64,000 bases of DNA, from positions 124,001 through 188,000 of IMG/VR virus record IMGVR_UViG_3300035698_013060; one strand, given 5' to 3'. Every line of letters starts with the position of its first letter. The first letter of the stretch is position 1. Under the pieces are notes generated by a model. The model made no database searches and was not told the DNA's origin. It was given only the letters and a program-made list of their open reading frames with translations. Made by a program: the position numbers and the translations under genes. This document shows, piece by piece, positions 53,994 to 62,555 of the stretch. Source of the DNA: a virus.

Positions 53994-55175
53994 ATGACAA
54001 ATGATGGAAAGATGTTGATATACATCGTGAGTGATATCCACTTTCACGACACGATTGCTAGAAGGCTCTATGAAGAGCTAGAGGGTAGCTTCCTGCATCA
54101 CTTGGAACAGGAAGCTCCGGAAGTCGATATGGTGGTAATTGCCGGAGACCTCTTTGACCGCAAGGTCATGTTCAACTCCGATGCTGCCATGTTGGCATTG
54201 AAGTTCGTAGGACGCATCGTTGACCTCATGCATGATGATCTCACTGATGGCCACAAGCCAGTCAGAATCCTCAAGGGTACCAGGACACACGACCACGACC
54301 TCTTAAACACGTTCAATTTCATGGACAAGGGAAAGAATGTTGAGGTAGTGAATACCATCACAGGTGAAGAAGTGGTCCCTCACTTCAACGTACTGTATAT
54401 CCCTGAGGAATATCCTGTCGATTGGCAGGAGTACTATTCAGACTGGTTGGCCTGTACTGAGACGGAGATAGAAGCTGAGTCGGAGAGTCCGGCCTGGGAT
54501 GTGATCTTCCTTCACGGGATGATCGACTTTGAGGCCCACTCTTCGATCGTCATCGACTCGGAAAGGCCGGTCCACTCAGCCCCAGTGTTCCCCACTGACG
54601 TACTACTAGCCAGCGGCTACGTGACTATCGCAGGTCATGTCCATGTCCCTAGTTCCAGGCAGGACAGGATCTTCTATTGCGGTTCGTACACGCGCTTCGC
54701 CTATGGTGAAGATCACCCAAAAGGCTGGATTAGACTCGAGTACGACGCTGAAATTGGAGCATCCAAGGTTCTCAGGATCGAGAACACGGCTGCCCCTGAG
54801 TACAAGACTGTGCGTCTGTCTGAAGTCTATGATCCTGAAGCGGATGTGGATGAGAACGTTAAGTCCATCCAAGAAGTCGCCGAAGGTATCCATCTCAGGC
54901 TTGACGTTGACATGGAGCAGGGAGAAAAAGTGAGAAGCGACCTAGCTGTAGTCAGAGAGCGGTTTGCTGATGACGATAGGTTGAAATTGAAGATAGATAG
55001 GCGAGGAGTCCTCCCGAAACCGGAAGACTCAGAAGACCAGCGAACCGAGTTCCTAGCTAAGCCAGGTACCACGGTGGCAGAAGCTGTCCACGGCTACGTT
55101 GGAGTCACGTCGCCTGATGTGTCGATCACCCTGGACGAGGTCAAGCAAATCATCAGTCCTGAAAAGGAATCTTGA
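53994..55175 (+). CDS. SbcD/Mre11-like nuclease (T4 gp47-like)
   Basis: A calcineurin-type metallophosphoesterase. Metal-binding motifs are present: D14/H16 in VSDIHFHD, D52 in AGDLFD, H99-D100 in GTRTHDHD (where cellular Mre11 has GNHD), H174 in LHGMID and GHVH (214-217). Mre11/SbcD/gp47 proteins pair with an ATPase (SbcC/gp46) to process DNA ends in recombination. No SbcC-like gene is in the window. At 393 aa it fits the family. The next gene starts within the end of the frame. Confidence 0.85.
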   Translation: MTNDGKMLIYIVSDIHFHDTIARRLYEELEGSFLHHLEQEAPEVDMVVIAGDLFDRKVMFNSDAAMLALKFVGRIVDLMHDDLTDGHKPVRILKGTRTHDHDLLNTFNFMDKGKNVEVVNTITGEEVVPHFNVLYIPEEYPVDWQEYYSDWLACTETEIEAESESPAWDVIFLHGMIDFEAHSSIVIDSERPVHSAPVFPTDVLLASGYVTIAGHVHVPSSRQDRIFYCGSYTRFAYGEDHPKGWIRLEYDAEIGASKVLRIENTAAPEYKTVRLSEVYDPEADVDENVKSIQEVAEGIHLRLDVDMEQGEKVRSDLAVVRERFADDDRLKLKIDRRGVLPKPEDSEDQRTEFLAKPGTTVAEAVHGYVGVTSPDVSITLDEVKQIISPEKES

Positions 55176-55248
55176 AGCTGAGACGCTCCGACCAATAACC
55201 AAATGGGGCAAGAGAGTCTCAGATAGAATAATAAAGGAGAAGTTGCCT

Positions 55249-57000
55249 GTGGCGAAAAAACAAGACAGAAAACACCTCCAAATGGTAGCCGATAACCTGG
55301 CTGTTGGCTTCTTAGAGACCGTGGTGTTCTACTTGATGTCGAGCAACCTCTCAATCAACCGCCGGTCGATGAGGAGGGTTAAGGAGTTTTTCGAGCTCTT
55401 CGAGCCCGACGACTTCGCTCGAAGTAGAGATCGCGAGGTCAGGTTTCACCTAATCCAGAGGCTGGCAGCTGCCAGGGTCGATAAAAGACTGGATGATCCT
55501 AACAACATCCTCCAGGCATGCCTCGACGGATCTAGTTATGATGATGAAGTCAACGCAGTCTTCGACGAGTTTGACGAGATCGGGGAGATTGGTAACGATG
55601 ACGTCAACTTTGTCGATGAGACGATAGCGGCGAGATTGAAGTTCGCTAACTTCTCTAACGTGGCTGGGAGACTGCAGGACGTAGTAATTAGGTACCAGAA
55701 TAACGAATTCCGGAACTTGATGACGTTCATGGAAGAAGAATTGAGTCCAGTAGTAGCTGAAGCAAATGCTGAGCTCAGACGAGTACAGGTATCTGGTAAA
55801 GAATCTGCACTGGACTTCGACATGAGTCGTGAGAGTCTCATGAATATCTATACTCACACGATTGATGTTAGGAATCGTGGAGGCTCCTGTATCACAACTG
55901 GAGTCCAGATGCTCAATGAAATGCTTGGTGGAAATGGTTTTGAAGCTCCAAGAGTTTATACAGCTCTAGGTGCTAGTGGAAAATGGAAGTCTGGATTCCT
56001 CTTCAATGCGTCGATGTGGTCCAAGAAGTACAACGCTAATACAGAATGCATGGATCCGACGAAGAAGCCCTGTACTCTATTCATGAATCTGGAGAATGAC
56101 AATCCGGAGACGGCTGAACGGATGCTATCATACGTCGTGAACGACGGTGATATGCAACATGCAGACGTAAGAGAATGGGATGCTTCAGATCTGGTGGACC
56201 AGATCGTTGACGAAGGGGTCGGTCACGAGGATGATAGTGAAGACTACCAGATATTCTACCGCTACAAATCCAACAGATCGATTGACGCCAATGACATCGA
56301 GGGAATAATTGAAGAACTTGCTGAAGATGGATATGAGGTCAGATTCCTGATCATTGACTATCTACGCAGGCTCAACTCCGTGACCAGAGAGACAGAGGAA
56401 AGATTCAGGTTGGCATCAATCGTTGATCAACTGAAAACCCTTGCTATTGCACATTGCATCCCTGTGCTCACAGCAGCTCAGTTGAATCGGACGGCTATGG
56501 CCATCATCGAGGAGATGTCCGAGAAAGGACATGGTAACATCGGACAGAAACTCATGAGCAGCCAGATCGGAGAGGCCTGGGGTATCATGGAGAACTCCGA
56601 TATGTGCATCATTGGAAATCCTGAGACGGTCATAACTGGTAGGAAGGAGATTAAGTACTACACGTTCAAGCGATGTAAGATGCGCGGGAGAGAGAAAGGT
56701 CCAAGCTATTTCGCGCATCCATACGTCTCGGGGAACGATATGCGCCTGATAGAGGATATCGATGAGGCTAAACCGCTTTCTGAGATGAATCTAAAGGACA
56801 GTTTCCCTGATGCCGCTTCACTTCCATCAGACGACGCCTCTGACCCGAGTAGCAACATAGTCAGTCGTAAAAAGAACAAGATGGTGAAGGGAAGAGAACA
56901 GAAGGAGAAACCTCCAAAGAAAAAGAAAGAACAGAATGGAGTCGTTGACGGGTTCCTGGGTGAAAATGAAGGAAAGTTTTTACTACCTGAAGAGAAATGA
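55249..57000 (+). CDS. Replicative DNA helicase (DnaB/gp41-like)
   Basis: A RecA-fold helicase that unwinds DNA at the fork and pairs with primase. It has a P-loop (ALGASGKWKSGF, about residues 239-250), Walker B (FLIIDYLRR, D370) and the QLNR motif (411-414). The Walker A Gly before the Lys is replaced by Trp (GKWKS, not GxGKS). An N-terminal DnaB-like helical domain precedes it. The frame is open back to 55099 inside the SbcD gene, but GTG 55249 has a perfect AAAGGAG. The C-terminal 70 residues are Lys-rich and disordered. Confidence 0.88.
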   Translation: MAKKQDRKHLQMVADNLAVGFLETVVFYLMSSNLSINRRSMRRVKEFFELFEPDDFARSRDREVRFHLIQRLAAARVDKRLDDPNNILQACLDGSSYDDEVNAVFDEFDEIGEIGNDDVNFVDETIAARLKFANFSNVAGRLQDVVIRYQNNEFRNLMTFMEEELSPVVAEANAELRRVQVSGKESALDFDMSRESLMNIYTHTIDVRNRGGSCITTGVQMLNEMLGGNGFEAPRVYTALGASGKWKSGFLFNASMWSKKYNANTECMDPTKKPCTLFMNLENDNPETAERMLSYVVNDGDMQHADVREWDASDLVDQIVDEGVGHEDDSEDYQIFYRYKSNRSIDANDIEGIIEELAEDGYEVRFLIIDYLRRLNSVTRETEERFRLASIVDQLKTLAIAHCIPVLTAAQLNRTAMAIIEEMSEKGHGNIGQKLMSSQIGEAWGIMENSDMCIIGNPETVITGRKEIKYYTFKRCKMRGREKGPSYFAHPYVSGNDMRLIEDIDEAKPLSEMNLKDSFPDAASLPSDDASDPSSNIVSRKKNKMVKGREQKEKPPKKKKEQNGVVDGFLGENEGKFLLPEEK

Positions 57001-57047
57001 GACAAGCCCCATACGCTTCGGCGTATGGGGCTTGTCGTCTTTTTCTT
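57001..57047 (+). terminator. Strong terminator after helicase
   Basis: Sixteen-bp stem (GACAAGCCCCATACGC and complement) with a TTCG loop directly after the stop codon, followed by GTCTTTTTCTTC. It closes the plus-strand replication block and is convergent with the minus-strand block. Confidence 0.9.
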
Positions 57048-57051
57048 CTCT

Positions 57052-57522
57052 TTACAGGTCGACGTCGATCGGAGTCAAGGTCCTATCAGATACGTCAGTA
57101 GGAGTTTTTCGGCTAACCTCGATCTCTTCTCTAGCCTTATTCACTGATCTCAAGAAGTTACCAACGAACCTAGGAGGTACCACTTTGATAGTACCAACAA
57201 CGAGTTCTGTTGGCCTGAACATGTTGTTGCCCCTAAGAACCATGTACCATAGGTCAGGTGTACCATAAAGAGCCTCAGAGACAGATTCAGGTCTGTATTG
57301 GAGTGTCTCATCCACCTCAAAATCGTCCATAAAAGCAAAGAGTGTCCGCATCTCTTCATGAAGAATACCGTGGGGTTCGCTCATTACGAAAAGCCCCTTG
57401 AAGAAGATCTTCATTGAAGTATTATTCAACGCCAAAGTATTGTCTTTGGAGTGGTCGACACTATCAGCGATGTCGGTGAATCGCCCCGAGTTAAATCTCG
57501 GGTTACTAGGTATATCTGCCAT
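57052..57522 (-). CDS. Baseplate wedge protein, gp53-like (156 aa)
   Basis: T4 gp53 is a wedge-assembly protein. This protein has its typical core: YRPESVSEALYGTPDLWY (about 77-94), then VLRGNNMF and TELVVGTIKVVPP, with a characteristic 'Y-rPE-vS-LYG-p-lW' run. Helices flank it. It is slightly shorter than gp53. The neighbouring 531-aa and 197-aa genes are unknown. AGAGGTG precedes the ATG. Confidence 0.65.
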   Translation of the reverse strand: MADIPSNPRFNSGRFTDIADSVDHSKDNTLALNNTSMKIFFKGLFVMSEPHGILHEEMRTLFAFMDDFEVDETLQYRPESVSEALYGTPDLWYMVLRGNNMFRPTELVVGTIKVVPPRFVGNFLRSVNKAREEIEVSRKTPTDVSDRTLTPIDVDL

Positions 57523-57525
57523 TCA

Positions 57526-58119
57526 TCACCTCTTCAGGTATTCCTTGACATGAGACTCCATTTGATGGTGGTCCCAGTAGCGGCTCTCCTCAAGGATAAA
57601 CCGCCTCAGTTGATTCTTATTCTCCAAAGCTTTCTCAGCAGCATTTGGAGCTAAGGCATCATCAAAGAACCTCACTCGGTTCACTGCCATACCATATTCT
57701 CTCATCATCGGAGTTATCAAGAAATTGGCAATTCCTTGGAGCATCCTCCTATCAGGAACACCCTCCCTAAAGTCATCATTCAAGACGATCAGTATGTCGT
57801 CCTTTCTACCATGCGGGATAGCTCCAGTGGCAGCTAGTTCATAGAGAAACCAAGAGACTTGGCTCCTTCCTATCCCGGAAAAGAAAACATAATCATCTTC
57901 AAGAAACTCAACGTAAAAATGGCAAGGAGGTTGACTAGCTTGAAGGTCTTCGTAGAAGTACCGTTGGTACTTGCCCCACGAATATCTATAGGAACTCCGG
58001 AGCATCCTAGGCTCCCAAACTGTTCCTCTGACCATGAGGTTGTGGAGCGGGACCAGAAGAATCCCAGTAGGCTCTCTGACCCGCTTCCACTTCTTGTCGT
58101 TGAGTATCGTGTTTCTCAC
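57526..58119 (-). CDS. Hypothetical protein (197 aa)
   Basis: Alpha/beta protein (CHFYVEFLEDDYVFFSGIGR, DDILIVLNDDFREGVPDRRM) with no clear catalytic motif. GTG start at 58119 with AAGGGA upstream. It lies between gp53-like and a membrane protein. Function unknown. Confidence 0.7.
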   Translation of the reverse strand: MRNTILNDKKWKRVREPTGILLVPLHNLMVRGTVWEPRMLRSSYRYSWGKYQRYFYEDLQASQPPCHFYVEFLEDDYVFFSGIGRSQVSWFLYELAATGAIPHGRKDDILIVLNDDFREGVPDRRMLQGIANFLITPMMREYGMAVNRVRFFDDALAPNAAEKALENKNQLRRFILEESRYWDHHQMESHVKEYLKR

Positions 58120-58120
58120 G

Positions 58121-58672
58121 TTATCCCTTGATGGACTGGTAGAACTGTTCCTTCATGGCAGCCACTTCGGCCTTGCGCTTCGGATCCTTGGTCGCTTTCT
58201 CGAGGTCATCCAAAGCTCTTTCTGCTTTCTTGACCTGCTTCGTGGCGTCCTTGCTGGCGAAGAAAGCTGCAGTCCCTACTCCAACGAGCGCGATCATGTT
58301 CAAGGTCAGACCGTAAATGGAGTAGAAGAAAGCGAGAACGAGAGCAGCTTGGAGAGCACCGATGGTAGCCAGAATGGCGACCATGATATATACTCCAACC
58401 GGAACGAGAAGCAAAGCGATTGTCGCCTTTTGAACTCCATCAGCTGTCTTATTGGCCTTCTTAGCCTTCGACATAAAGTCGTAGACCTTCGCTCCGAGGA
58501 CGTCGATGGATTCTTCGGTGAGAACTCCATTCTCGACAATGAGCGAACCCTTTTCAAAGGGCTCCAACTCAGCATCTTCCATAAGAGTTCTACCCTCTTC
58601 TGATTCGAAGAAGACCACACACTCTTCAATGGACAGATTGGCTTCACCGGCAGTTCCTTGGTAAAACAGCAT
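58121..58672 (-). CDS. Putative membrane protein (183 aa)
   Basis: After an acidic 65-residue N-terminus (MLFYQGTAGEANLSIEECVV), two hydrophobic stretches follow: about 84-105 (ATIALLLVPVGVYIMVAILA) and 107-139 (ALQAALVLAFFYSIYGLTLN). A Lys-rich coiled coil (DATKQVKKAERALDDLEKAT) ends it. The MLF start and acidic/helical plan resemble the 304-aa protein at 18.2 kb. An ejected virion protein is possible. GGAGATGTCGAG precedes the ATG. Confidence 0.7.
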   Translation of the reverse strand: MLFYQGTAGEANLSIEECVVFFESEEGRTLMEDAELEPFEKGSLIVENGVLTEESIDVLGAKVYDFMSKAKKANKTADGVQKATIALLLVPVGVYIMVAILATIGALQAALVLAFFYSIYGLTLNMIALVGVGTAAFFASKDATKQVKKAERALDDLEKATKDPKRKAEVAAMKEQFYQSIKG

Positions 58673-58693
58673 CTCGACATCTCCTGATTTTCG

Positions 58694-60289
58694 TTACACC
58701 CACTCGTCGCAATACTCTACGAGAGTACTTGTGTAGTTCACCTTCTGATTCAGTCTGTCAGCTAAGGCATCAAGCATGTCTGCCTCCATATCGGGAAGGT
58801 CAGCATTTGCCATAGATTCCAGTGGGACTCTAGTGCCGATCTGCGACACATTATCCTCTCGAAGGCGGTTGATGTTCACTAATCTACTGTTTAGCTCCAG
58901 GAAACGCTGCCTGCTCATGAGGACGTCGCCGTTAGCATCATACCCATCGTACTTGTCGTACTCTGTTCCAGGCAAATCTGGAAGATTCATAAGGGTCTTA
59001 CCGAGAGTAAGCGAGCTTACTAAGGTATACCCTGGATCAGAGTCTGGTACCACATTGACTACGGAGAAGTAGACGTATTCCCAAAAACGAGAACCGTCAT
59101 CTTCGTTCGACGGATCTCTGACAGGAAGATCTCTACTATCAGCTGTAATATGATCAATATCCAGTTGTCCGATGAAATTAGGATGGATCATGTTGTTGGT
59201 CAAAATGACGTTGGTTGGATAGCTAACAGTAGCAGCAGCAGGTAAGACCAGATTACCGACGTTAGTCTCCACGATTTGCATAGCGTAGCTAGCTTCAGCT
59301 GCCGGGAGCTCTGGATCTAGAACGGGATAGAAGAAACCTCCATCATTAAGGATGAGTCCCATATGTGAAGGATCATCAGCAATCATGACAACGTTGTGTC
59401 TACGCAGCATGACATTGGTGATAACAGCGTCGTACCACGAGTCACCACCCCATGGTGGTCCTATCGGATCTGGATTACCGGGCTGGTCTGGTTCGTCGAT
59501 GATAGAGTCAGAAATACAATCCGTTATGGCTATCCATATCTCGTCCCAGTATCGGACCATTTCTCTGACATAGTTGATATCTTTATCTGCTTTCGCAACC
59601 TCTCCGGAAGCTAGTATCTTGTCATACATGTACTCTGTGGGAGTCTGTGCTCCTGGGGTCGGTTCACTGATACTATCCAACGGGTTGCCGTCATCATCAT
59701 GAATCATATTTTGTATACTCTGGTCCTGGGATTTAGACAGGTGGTCCACTGCATATCCAGTAATGAGAGATGTGATGTCGAAAGCGGAAGCGAACCCGTT
59801 CTGTACCATCAGCGAGTGATATAGTGTGTACAAGTCGGCGAAATCCTGGGTTGAGAGCCGGGTGATCCTGGACATGTAGTCCTGCTCCCAGTCGAGGTAG
59901 AGTTCGTCGTTCTCAGGGTCATCCGGATACTTGGGCGTAATAATCCACGCCTTAAAGGCTATTATTCTATCCCCCACTAATTCTTCGTAGTTCCTTTCAA
60001 TGATGACATCTTCGTCATTCTTCTGAAGTTGATCATCTTGCGTTCTGATATACCTATCAAGGAATACCAGTTCGTTCTGTACCCAAGCCCAGTGATTTCT
60101 TGGGACCGTTACATCAGGATCTGTCTCTCCGTCAGCTTCTTCCGTAGGAGAGAACTGTCCATCCAGAGACCAGAGCTTCATCTTGAGGTAGTTAGCATCT
60201 TCTTCGTCAGAGTAGTCCCTCACGAGGAGTTGTTCCTCGATCCATTGTCTGGGATTGATGAAGTTGTCATTGTCTCTGATATTGGCCAT
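58694..60289 (-). CDS. Hypothetical protein (531 aa)
   Basis: Large acidic protein with many short strands and Asp-rich loops; no enzymatic motif recognised. A Gly/Pro-rich part near 268-282 (GNPDPIGPPWGGDSW) looks disordered. Its position in the gp53-like block suggests a structural or baseplate protein, without direct evidence. ACGGAGAAC precedes the ATG. Confidence 0.65.
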   Translation of the reverse strand: MANIRDNDNFINPRQWIEEQLLVRDYSDEEDANYLKMKLWSLDGQFSPTEEADGETDPDVTVPRNHWAWVQNELVFLDRYIRTQDDQLQKNDEDVIIERNYEELVGDRIIAFKAWIITPKYPDDPENDELYLDWEQDYMSRITRLSTQDFADLYTLYHSLMVQNGFASAFDITSLITGYAVDHLSKSQDQSIQNMIHDDDGNPLDSISEPTPGAQTPTEYMYDKILASGEVAKADKDINYVREMVRYWDEIWIAITDCISDSIIDEPDQPGNPDPIGPPWGGDSWYDAVITNVMLRRHNVVMIADDPSHMGLILNDGGFFYPVLDPELPAAEASYAMQIVETNVGNLVLPAAATVSYPTNVILTNNMIHPNFIGQLDIDHITADSRDLPVRDPSNEDDGSRFWEYVYFSVVNVVPDSDPGYTLVSSLTLGKTLMNLPDLPGTEYDKYDGYDANGDVLMSRQRFLELNSRLVNINRLREDNVSQIGTRVPLESMANADLPDMEADMLDALADRLNQKVNYTSTLVEYCDEWV

Positions 60290-60320
60290 AAGAGTTCTCC
60301 GTAAATAACAGCTTTTTCAT

Positions 60321-60330
60321 CACATATTAA
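60321..60330 (+). promoter_or_regulatory. Candidate phage promoter motif (site 7)
   Basis: CACATATTAA, 41 bp before the plus-strand gene at 60371 and in the correct orientation. Confidence 0.45.
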
Positions 60331-60370
60331 AGCGATGTATGATACGAAATCCACAACAAGGAGAATAGAA

Positions 60371-60604
60371 ATGTTCACAGGATCACTCGCAAATGTCACT
60401 AATGATTTGGTCCATGTCAACGACGTGGCCGAAGCAGCCGTGGCTCAGAGAAGAGACATGCTGCGCGGTACTCTGCTCGAGGGAGATCCCCGGATTGAGC
60501 AGATGAATCAGAATGCTCTCGCCGGGATTCGCAAGGCTACTGAGAAGATCTTCATGGCTGAAGCTTCAGCCAGGACACCCAGGGATCGGAAATCTACCTG
60601 GTAG
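60371..60604 (+). CDS. Small hypothetical protein (77 aa)
   Basis: Mostly helical and charged, with a Met-rich start (MFTGSLANVTNDLVHVNDVA). The frame runs back to 60335, but ATG 60371 has AAGGAG seven bases upstream. First of three small plus-strand genes. Confidence 0.7.
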   Translation: MFTGSLANVTNDLVHVNDVAEAAVAQRRDMLRGTLLEGDPRIEQMNQNALAGIRKATEKIFMAEASARTPRDRKSTW

Positions 60605-60705
60605 AAGATTAGGGGGAGCTCTGGCTCCCGGGGAGGCTTTGCCTTCTTCCCGTGAATACATCCTAAATGAGACTGATATTAGTGATCTATCAAGGGAGGT
60701 GTTCC

Positions 60706-60870
60706 ATGAAGATACAGACTCCAGGCACGATGACCCTCGTAGTGATTGCTATCCTGTGGATTGATGTTCTGATCATCTGGAAGCTTGGCTTCTGGGCGTT
60801 CTGTGGCATCACCCTCGCTGGCAACACGTTCAATCACTGGCTCAGAACCAGGAAAGGAAGTGGATCATGA
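60706..60870 (+). CDS. Small membrane protein (54 aa)
   Basis: Residues 9-37 form a hydrophobic helix rich in Ile, Val and Trp (LVVIAILWIDVLIIWKLG...). GGGAGG precedes the ATG. Its stop overlaps the next ATG (ATGA). A holin- or antiholin-like small membrane protein is possible, not proven. Confidence 0.65.
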   Translation: MKIQTPGTMTLVVIAILWIDVLIIWKLGFWAFCGITLAGNTFNHWLRTRKGSGS

Positions 60871-61055
60871 TGGACTTGGGAGAAGCCGCCGAGGCTATAA
60901 ACCGGGAGACGGAGAGGATGACGAAGGAATTCGCCATCAAACGTTCCGCAAGGAAGATCAACGTTGAACGAGCCTGCAAGCTGATGTGTCAGCTCACAGC
61001 TGGTGAGATCAACGGTGAAGACTTCCAAACCAGGCTGAATGAGATCTCAGCCTGA
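60867..61055 (+). CDS. Small hypothetical protein (62 aa)
   Basis: Helical, charged protein (LGEAAEAINRETERMTKEFA), no family. Translationally coupled to the 54-aa gene (ATGA). Its stop overlaps another ATG (TGATG) followed by a perfect AAAAGGAGG, but the DNA beyond is occupied by the PAAR gene on the other strand. Confidence 0.65.
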   Translation: MMDLGEAAEAINRETERMTKEFAIKRSARKINVERACKLMCQLTAGEINGEDFQTRLNEISA

Positions 61056-61095
61056 TGAAAATGAACTTGAAAAGGAGGCGTCTAATGCTTCTTCT

Positions 61096-61395
61096 CTATC
61101 CTCCAGTAATTACAGTTCCAGCTCCTGTTACTACGTTGCCGATGAAACACCCTACGAAGAGATCTCCTATTCGACAAACGTTACTCCCTTCAGCTATGAC
61201 TGTAGAAGAGCCGGTGACCATGATCCCGACATGCCCACAGAATCCGAGCATAACATCTCCGATCCTAGATGTAGGCATCCCCTCAGCAATCACTGTTCCA
61301 GCTCCAGTTACGAGCACACCGACCATCCCTATGCAGCTCTTATGACAGCAGCAGACGCCGACACCGAGATCGGATATTCTTGCCGTTGGTGGCAT
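61096..61395 (-). CDS. PAAR-repeat spike-tip protein (99 aa)
   Basis: PAAR proteins form the sharp metal-bound cone at the tip of phage and type VI secretion spikes. The repeat layout is clear: ARISDLG, a Cys-rich CCCHKSC loop (15-21), GTVIAEGMPTSRIGDV (residues 33-48), CGH (53-55), then STVIAEGSNVCRIGDL and GAGTVITGG. Cys and His could bind Zn or Fe. At 99 aa it is a single-domain tip. It overlaps the radical SAM stop by TGATG and is last in the spike operon. Confidence 0.85.
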   Translation of the reverse strand: MPPTARISDLGVGVCCCHKSCIGMVGVLVTGAGTVIAEGMPTSRIGDVMLGFCGHVGIMVTGSSTVIAEGSNVCRIGDLFVGCFIGNVVTGAGTVITGG

Positions 61396-62555
61396 CAGTT
61401 ATCCTCTTTTTCTTCAGTGTTTACAACGCAGAACCTTATCTCCCCCTTCTTCCTTCCACTTTTCTCGAAATTCAGTATTCTATTGACTACTGTTTCATAA
61501 CCCCAAGTTCCAATCCCAGTCTCTCTACTGACCTTCCCGATCTCATCTAGGGTTCTCTTAGCAGCGTCTAGAGTTTTTGGAGTCCATCCGTCACCACACG
61601 GATCCAACCTTCCGAGACCGTTTTCTTCGAGCCACGGACCTCTGTAAGGTGCAAAGCACACTGACTTCATTCCGTTCTTAGCACCCCACCTCATAAGGTC
61701 TGGCCCATCCGTCAACGTCTCGGTTGTGATAAGACTTCCAAGAAAGATCCCGTGATTGGGGTCCCTGCGAAAGATTTCTTCCAGATTCCCCTTGACTATA
61801 CTAAGATCTTTCAGTCTGTGAGTCTTGTAATGTTCAGGGTCTACGGTATCAAGACTCACGGATATCCTTGTTAGAGGACCATTCCTCACCCATTTCTCCC
61901 ACTTCTCTGGAGTCATCCCGATCCCATTAGTAATCGTCATTATCTCGGTCCCCGGATTGGGAAGATCCAAGACTTTTTTGATATAGGAGTCAGGATGAGC
62001 AAAGAGGTCCCCACCCATGAACTGTGTGTACCTCACATTCTTGAATACCGGTTTCAGCTTCTCAAAGTTCTTATCGTTCAGTTGATTCTTGACGTTAGGA
62101 ATGTAAGTGGACCAACAGAAAGGACACGCTGTGTTACACTTGCGTCCTATGAAAAGGAAAACCATGAGAGGCTGTGTATCGATCTTTGATTTTCCAGAGA
62201 GAATACTCTTCTCTATCTCATCGATCTCTGGACAATTTTTAAATCTCTTACGAAGTAAGTCCATTTGCTCTTTGACCGTTTGTCCGTTACCTCTACATAT
62301 CGGACAAGACATCTCAACAGGACAGGCTTTCTTGTATCCAACTGCCAACATCTTCTCACGAAACTTGACGAACCCTTCACAATTCCATTGTACTTCACCG
62401 CTGTACGGACCACCCTCTAGGTATTCGTGCTTAACTAGATCAGGAACGTAACAGCAGGGACTGACTCCCCATCCACCAATTCCAAGATATGTCCATGGGT
62501 CAACACAGATGTCTCTCCTCAAACTGAGATCTTCAGTACTTGCTTCGTTAATCAT
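61395..62555 (-). CDS. Radical SAM enzyme with N-terminal SPASM-like cysteines (386 aa)
   Basis: Radical SAM enzymes use a 4Fe-4S cluster and S-adenosylmethionine to start radical chemistry. The cluster motif is C140, C144, C147 in GRKCNTACPFCWS (CX3CX2C), followed by a GGD motif (181-183) and later barrel strands (TEIMTITNG, RISVSLDTV). The N-terminal 110 residues have many Cys (C17, C34, C35, C59, C78, C84, C87), and CVDPWTYLGIGGWGVSPCC strongly resembles a SPASM auxiliary-cluster motif, normally found C-terminally, so this may be permuted. The gene is coupled to PAAR and DUF6527-like genes, so a spike or tip protein is a plausible substrate (inference). Confidence 0.85.
   Translation of the reverse strand: MINEASTEDLSLRRDICVDPWTYLGIGGWGVSPCCYVPDLVKHEYLEGGPYSGEVQWNCEGFVKFREKMLAVGYKKACPVEMSCPICRGNGQTVKEQMDLLRKRFKNCPEIDEIEKSILSGKSKIDTQPLMVFLFIGRKCNTACPFCWSTYIPNVKNQLNDKNFEKLKPVFKNVRYTQFMGGDLFAHPDSYIKKVLDLPNPGTEIMTITNGIGMTPEKWEKWVRNGPLTRISVSLDTVDPEHYKTHRLKDLSIVKGNLEEIFRRDPNHGIFLGSLITTETLTDGPDLMRWGAKNGMKSVCFAPYRGPWLEENGLGRLDPCGDGWTPKTLDAAKRTLDEIGKVSRETGIGTWGYETVVNRILNFEKSGRKKGEIRFCVVNTEEKEDN

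Noticed and set aside
60513-60764. Alternative-frame ORF ending ...DDPRSDCYPVD
   Set aside because: It overlaps the 77-aa and 54-aa genes, which have better starts. It lacks a ribosome site of its own.
61055-61345. Plus-strand ORF with good ribosome site (MLLLYPPVITVPAPV...)
   Set aside because: It is antisense to the clear PAAR repeat, and its Pro/Val pattern is the mirror of the Gly/Val repeat. The ribosome site is noted separately as a possible leftover.
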